From Lunularia cruciata (Eukaryota; Streptophyta; Marchantiopsida; Lunulariales; Lunulariaceae): DNA of 64,000 nt. How positions within the stretch are numbered: position 1 is the stretch's first letter; every line of letters starts with the position of its first letter. A program made the translations under genes and the position numbers. The notes under the pieces were generated by a model. It made no database searches. It saw only the letters and a list, made by a program, of their open reading frames with translations, and was not told the origin of the DNA. This document shows positions 58,468 to 64,000 of this stretch, one piece after another. The DNA is taken from the NCBI GenBank assembly GCA_948567375.1, contig OX419761.1:38938501-39002500 (forward strand). The letters run 5' to 3'.

Positions 58468-59520
58468 ATGGCCTCGTCATTCTCGCTCGTCCTCTCCTCT
58501 GGCTCCTGGGATTTCCAGGGAGACGAGAACGAAGTATTCAGCTTCATTCTTCCACACGAGCACTTCTTCTATTCGGAAGCGGACGAAGGGTTCAATTTCC
58601 CCGTTCCACTGCTTAGTCTTCCGCAATTGGATGGTCGCCCCAGCTTGTTCGACTATGTCACTTGCATAGTGCCGAGGATTTTGGGCAATAGTGCTGTTGA
58701 TGAATGAAAGGGATTACATTGTCCAACGCTTCTTGGATGTGGAGTGGAAGGAGGAAGTTGGACTGAGAGGCTTGTTTCACTGTGGAAACTACTGTGATCA
58801 GCACTTCTTTGGAGGGGGAGGAGGAGGACGAGCAGCAGCAGCTAAAAGATTGTTGCAACTCCCTAGCCTTTGCGCGCTTCCACATTTCCATCGCGCCTGA
58901 TTATGTGTCTGTGAATTGCGTGGCGGAACATTCAAGGATATTGTTATGGAGATGGAGAGTTTTGTTGCATAAAGGGGAGGATTACGGGAACAGCTTTTGA
59001 TCTGAAAGAAAACGACGCACCTCCTTTATCTATTGTTGCAAGTTTCAACGTGACTGTATTGCGTGGTGCCAGTAAATTTGGAGAATGGTGATCAGGAGAT
59101 GGATCGTGTGCGTTGTTCAATAAGTGGATGAGAACTGGGACTATCCTGAATATCCAGCAGGAGTGGGAGTGTGATCGGCAAGGGGAACGAGAGAGAGATT
59201 GGACGAAGCTACTGCTATGGGCGGGGGGTCCCTAAGGTGGACGGGAAACATGGACGAGCTTATCGAGATCTCTAATGCCTTTTTGTGGTAAGGTGTCATG
59301 AATGGTTTCTTCGAGTCGATGGTCATGGAAAGCGGTGGTAGAAGACAATCGACTGTTGGAGAATACTGTACTTCTCCGTTCTGCTTCACCTCTGTATGCG
59401 TGCGTTGTGTGAGCGGATCCTATGACACTTCAATTTCGGTGGAGAAGTGGAGGATGGTACTACCGGCACGAGCTGACGGTAGCGTCCTGGAGTTTGAGGT
59501 TGACATGCATCTTAGTCCAA
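58468..59520 (+). pseudogene. Frameshifted coding relic of unknown family
   Basis: A coherent protein seems to run through changing frames. It starts MASSFSLVLSSGSWDFQG with FSFILPHEHFFYSEADEG and LPQLDGRPSLFDYVTCIVPR (58468 to about 58690), then RDYIVQRFLDVEWKEEVGLR (frame 2), EDEQQQLKDCCNSLAFARFH and ISIAPDYVSVNC (frame 3), TAFDLKENDAPPLSIVASFN (frame 1 again), RLDEATAMGGGSLRWTGNMD and SISVEKWRMVLPARADGSVL near the end. G+C is gene-like. I do not recognise the family. Frameshifts could be mutations, small introns or sequencing errors. It ends just before the tandem repeat and the lipase gene. Confidence 0.45.
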
Positions 59521-59870
59521 TGTAGGTTGGAAGGGAAAGATTCAAGTATGTAAAGGTGATCGCTGGTGTCATTATGAGGGAATTTTGCTTCTGTGCTCAA
59601 CATTCTCAATAGATCCTGGAGGAGATCATGGCATCCTGTAGGTTGGAACGGAAGGAATCGATTATGTAGAGGTGATCGCCGGTGTCACTCTGCGGGAAAA
59701 TTTCGTCGTTGTTCCACATGCTTCATATGTCCTTGAGGTTGAGCTTTCCCTTCTGTAGGTTGGAGCGGAATGCCAAGTATGTAGTGAGGATTGCCCGCGT
59801 CATTCTGGGCGAGAGTTGCTTCGATACTCCATATGCTCAATAAGTACGTCAGGATTAGGTGGGGTTTCCC
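59521..59870. repeat. Three degenerate 116-117-bp tandem units
   Basis: Units begin TGTAGGTTGGA at 59521, 59637 and 59754 and share GTGATCGC(T/C)GGTGTCA-type and CATATG/CATTCTCAATA-type segments. They lie directly upstream of the lipase gene and may be part of its 5' region. Confidence 0.8.
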
Positions 59871-60048
59871 GAGGATTATCATAAGGGACCAATCATCCAG
59901 AACATCTCATAAGGTGCTTAGTTATGTGTGGGTCAGCATACAGGCGAGGCGGGTAATTCTTCTGCTTTGTCGATTCCAGCGTTGGGGAGACAAGTATTGG
60001 GGAAGGGACATCGTCGGATTGAAAGCTTTTGGGTCACTGGGCCGAGCT

Positions 60049-63000
60049 ATGGAGCGAGCAGGCTTAGGGCAGCTGAAGAATGTGAGGTTGGTCGTTCTGT
60101 TGGTCGGGCTGTTCAACGTGGCTATCTTTGTGACTGGCGGTATCGTGGCAGTAGGGGCATTCCACGCAGAATGCCCTCCAAATATCATTCGGGCATCTCT
60201 CGCAATGGCAGTATTTTCTGCAATGCGGGTAATGTGGATGCTCGGTATGGGTATTGCCCAATCCGTAACCGCGGCTACCATGATTGCTGTCGAGGATTCC
60301 AAGACCACACGTCCGCCTAATGATGATAGCTGTTCCAGACGACAACGCCGAGTAAGTTTTAAATACTCAGGACCTGATTTCGGTCAACTTCTTATATCCA
60401 ATTTGTGCTAGGCGCTTAGACTTGCATAAGTTTAGTTGCATAGATTTGCATGTGTTTAGTTGCGTGGCTTCTATCTTCAGTGGGTGTGGATTTCCCCGTC
60501 TACGAACAGCTTATTTTTCACATGCATAGGTAGAAAGATTTTCTCGAGAGATCAGTTGCTATATCAGAGTATTAATCTGGTATGATGACCTTTCTTCTAG
60601 CTATTCACGATAACAAGCATATACATGAGTCAACGGCACTAAATTGTTTTGCAAAGGACGTCTACATCTTCAACGCACGTTACATCCGCAGATTCGTAGT
60701 GAGCCTTGACAAAATTCGGTGGGCTGACAATGTGTGTTTCTCTTGTTTGTAGAGATGGTATACTCTTTGGTTATGGTGGAGTCGACTTGGTATTACCATG
60801 ACCTTTCTCCAAGTGATGAGCGCATGCTACATAACCTTGGCTTTGGCCAGGAGCTTCTCCTCAAATGGGCACCACTTAACATTCTGTGCAAATGGTAAGT
60901 GATGAAATCACCGTCAAGTTAAGTAAACTCTCAAATGCGTTTCTAGCTGTGTTTGGTTCCTTCTTGCATCAAACGAAATGAGAAGATGTTTGAAATGACG
61001 ATCTTGTGGTTTATTAAGAGATGTCCTCGCGTTCACTCGTACTGCAGGTTTACGAACTAACTCCGGCATGGATATTTTTCTGGTGCAGAGGGCATATTAG
61101 CGAAAAGGTGGTTCGTAGGCTTAATGGTGGTTCTTCCCACTTTGGGATCAATCATCGTGGTTGCCCAGTGCTGTGTGGGATCAGATGTTTTATCATGGAG
61201 ACTGCTGTATGGGTCTCATTATGGCGCATGGAGAGCCCACTACCGCCAAATGTTCGACCATGGCATTCGTGAAGTTCTCTGTTGTCTCGGGAGAAGACGT
61301 TACTTGTGAGTACTACCGTATCGTATCTATCGTGTCTTACTTAACTACTTTGGCAACATAGTAGGTAATTCTTCTTGTCTATTTTTTGCTTTTGTTTACT
61401 TTTGTGACTTGCGCAACGCAGGAGTGTGCTCGAGGAGGACGAAGTTGATTCTGTTGCAGCCCTGCTTGGTGATCTGGTGGCGTATCGTGCTGCCGGTGCA
61501 AGTCATCTGGAGGTCCTTGCTGGTACGCGTTCTAAACCTTATGTCAAAACGTGTTCCTCCAGTTTTGATTATGTTCATAGTATGTATAGCATGAATCCAA
61601 AAATAGGCCATATGCAACCATTTATGTGCTATGAAAAAGTTTAAATCTTCGAGAAAGACTTCCATTTACAAAGGTAAAAGGACAACGCACTGAGTGATTG
61701 CCATATATTCAGAGAGGAGAGAGGAAGATCCACTTGCACTCTGTTTTTTCATTTTCTAGTTTCGGAATGGAGGCTTGCTAATTTTCTTTAAACTTTACGA
61801 TTCCTTCCTCAATCTGTATTGCAGGTGTGGCCCTGCTGAAGGAAGGGGCTCCTGCTGCCTATTTAGATGACGAGTTATCTGTGGCTCCTGATCCTCTAAT
61901 TCGTGAAGCTACAGTTCTGCACCCCTATGCTGTGGCTGCATACACGGTATGCCATTTTGACATTCTCTAAAACCCATGAAATTTTTTACACTTATTCAAT
62001 TCAATTCAATTACAGTAATATGAAACATGATCTTCAGATGGATTATGTTTCATTTTACCGTTAACCAGTGACCTTGCGGAGGATTCTGTGAGCACGTTTC
62101 TCTATGAGGTTCTATGTACTTAAGAGGTAGGTTTAGATGGCCGTATGCTCAGTGTACGGGTGGCTCTAGAATTCTTTACTAATCGATTTTCGACGGGGAA
62201 CAGGGTCCTTTGCTGGATGTGGGGCGCAACCCGTTCACGTTTCCTTGTGCATGGCTATTCCGCCAGGGTGTACTGACTCCTTGGAAGCGGAACAGGTGTA
62301 TCTTCTCTCTTATGTCTTCATATTCGATCTCCTTCTGATGTTTGACCACTTTATGAGCGCATTACAGTACAAGAATAGAACTATACGAATAGCTGTTTGG
62401 TTCTCACTCTCAATTATTGTTGGTAAGGGATGCCGAACTTTAGCTCGAGCTAGCTGGCTCTACTTCATTCCATTTCCGTTTGCAGAAAACACATTCATAA
62501 GTTGCTGATTACGTTGTATACGGTATTTCATACTCATGTTGCCTTTCACACGATACAGAATGCCAAAACTGGAGGGAGATAACTGGTGGAGAGGGCACGC
62601 TGCCGCGTTCTTGAGGTTCGCTCAACTTCCTCCAGAGGCCCTTCGTCAAGGACGAGTTTTACAGGTATATGGAGACATGCTCTCAAGGTGTTCAGTGTAG
62701 AAGACCAATATAGGACCCTACGTTCTTGAACTCTGTTTTGAGTGTTACAATCATACCTGACAAGGATGAATGTTGATCTTTCTCGTCAATCGTGGTAGAA
62801 GTAAAAATAGTCTAGAACATAGGTTCAGGAGGTTAGGTATCGGCTATCACATCCAGTATTCCCTTTGTTACACACCAAGTATTCGTGCCCGGATTTGTTT
62901 CAAGTATTGGTCGTTCAAACAATTGTGCAGACAAAGAGAGAATCGGTCTACTTCGTCGTTGTATTGGATCTTCTGCGCTGTGTGGTTGTAGCCGTGCGAG

Positions 63001-63984
63001 GGACAGAAACACCAGAGGATCTTCTAACAGATGGCTTAGGCAGGGAGAGTGCCCTGACGAACTCAGATCTTTGCGGTATCCTCAAGTAAGTCACTACAAA
63101 TATAGGTCCAGCTATCTGACCTTCAACTTGCCGTTTCTGATTGTGTTTGACGACAACTTTTCAGCAGCATGCTCTTGAACACTATTATTGCACTGGCATT
63201 CTATCCCCCTGATTTCTGACGACCATCTATGATCTATCCGTGAGTTGTAAAACTAGATTCGATATAGACTGTAAACGAGGGTGTCTGTATCCAAGTGAGT
63301 CTACTATTCGCGGAGTTTCCTTCCTTCCTATTCAAGGAAATAAGACAAGCAATCTGCGTACGCCGTCGGGAAAGCGAGAGGAAAAAAAAGGCTGAATAAG
63401 GGGTGTCGTGGGGGTGCAGGAACCCGAATATTCCAGAAAGGGTAAAGCAGCAAGTCTTGAGTAGTATGCCTCACTTCGGACACATTGGGGTGATTGAGGC
63501 AGCTCGGGAACTCGCATTAGAACTCGACAACCTTTCCGACGCAGACTATGAAGATAATGTACTAAACGCGGCAACTAGTAGCGCGAGCGGCAGCAGCAAC
63601 AACACTAGCAACCACAGATCCACGTCACGAGGTAGGTTAAAAGTAAATGTGGACCCAGCTAGAAGAAATGTGTAATCAGGCTGATCATTCATCAATCCTG
63701 GCATCAGTTTATACTGTGGGCACGGACGGCTTTCTTAATTCCCTTCGTTCTCTTGTGTATGGGAGAGCCTATTTAGGGAAGTGGTGACGATATGATTATT
63801 TTGGTGATCTTGTAAACTAATTCTGTGATCGTGCTACTGGGCAGGCTACCAGGCTTCACTATTGACCAAGAAGAAAGGGCTTCTTACATCACTACTTGGA
63901 CCCAGTGGTGAATGCGAAGGTTATTCTCTCAGAATAGTGGGGCATTCGCTTGGCGGAGCGATAGCAGCTCTTACTGGATTAAGG
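60049..63984 (+). CDS. sn-1 diacylglycerol lipase (DAGL-like, class 3 lipase), 3' end beyond window
   Basis: Ten exons join in phase: 60049-60351, 60753-60894, 61089-61305, 61422-61522, 61825-61946, 62204-62295, 62559-62664, 62931-63085, 63420-63631, 63845-63984 (530 codons so far). Four hydrophobic helices fall at about residues 14-38, 50-72, 113-133 and 156-178, as in animal DAGL and its plant relatives. RWYTLWLWWSRLG precedes helix 3. The lipase domain shows VVVAVRGTETPEDLLTDGL, MPHFGHIGVIEAARELALEL, then VGHSLGGAIAALTGLR with the nucleophile Ser near residue 518. It should cleave the sn-1 acyl chain of diacylglycerol at a membrane. The catalytic Asp and His lie outside the window. The start at 60049 gives a normal N-terminus; an in-frame Met at 59791 would add 86 residues overlapping the tandem repeat. 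The exon 8 acceptor (62930) is the least certain. Confidence 0.88.
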
Positions 63985-64000
63985 GTAAGCTTTTCTACCG

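Noticed and set aside
58658-59389. Minus-strand frames opposite the 58.4-kb relic
   Set aside because: The plus strand gives longer, more coherent protein-like text across frameshifts; Ser/Cys runs on the minus strand come from GAG/GGA-rich coding DNA. Not fully excluded.
59791-60048. Upstream in-frame start for the lipase
   Set aside because: The extra 86 residues overlap tandem unit 3 and lack family resemblance; the Met at 60049 lies just before the first helix as expected.
1-64000. CRISPR arrays, operons, rRNA or tRNA genes
   Set aside because: None seen. Regular repeats here are LTRs, tandem duplications and hairpins; gene structure is eukaryotic with introns.

Overview
The window is nuclear DNA of a land plant. 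Three intron-bearing genes give this away: an Em-type (group 1) LEA gene, a gene for a plastid DUF3493/LPA1-like protein, and a plant-type sn-1 diacylglycerol lipase gene. Introns are mostly short (about 90-400 bp) and the gene segments are clearly richer in G+C than the surrounding AT-rich repeats. I favour a bryophyte or another non-flowering plant, but the sequence alone does not settle the species.

1-37 kb is a nested stack of Ty3/Gypsy retroelements. A decayed family (E0, E1, E2; plus strand) forms a head-to-tail array in which neighbours share an LTR. E2 is split by a minus-strand element D (about 9.2-32.8 kb). D is split by chromovirus A (11318-23051, perfect 5-bp target duplication ATCAT), and A is split by element B (14177-21336). 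D also carries a rearranged A-family copy C (29279-31613) whose inner pol segment is partly inverted, and a solo LTR (27421-28169, target duplication CTACT). E2 carries a reversed solo B-type LTR (35809-36477). The A/C/E LTRs carry GAAnnTTC arrays upstream of a TATA box, which looks like a heat-shock promoter. All coding regions of these elements are broken.

37.5-45.5 kb is a gene island on the plus strand: a four-exon LPA1-like gene with a probable GC-AG intron, a two-exon Em gene, and a two-exon gene for an unrecognised hydrophilic LEA-like protein. Each has a CACGTG G-box/ABRE upstream. The Em gene and the LEA-like gene are about 1.2 kb apart and may form a small desiccation/ABA-responsive pair. 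The last gene has a long intron holding a near-perfect 29-bp hairpin.

45.5-58.4 kb is AT-rich repeat territory: an old element bounded by diverged direct repeats (about 49.3-50.1 and 56.4-57.2 kb) with remnants of a coiled-coil coding region on the minus strand, a MITE-like fold-back, several perfect hairpins and a long TA microsatellite.

58.4-64 kb holds a frameshifted coding relic, then three degenerate 116-117-bp tandem units, then ten exons of an sn-1 diacylglycerol lipase: four membrane helices, a class 3 lipase domain, and a GHSLGG nucleophile elbow just before the window ends.
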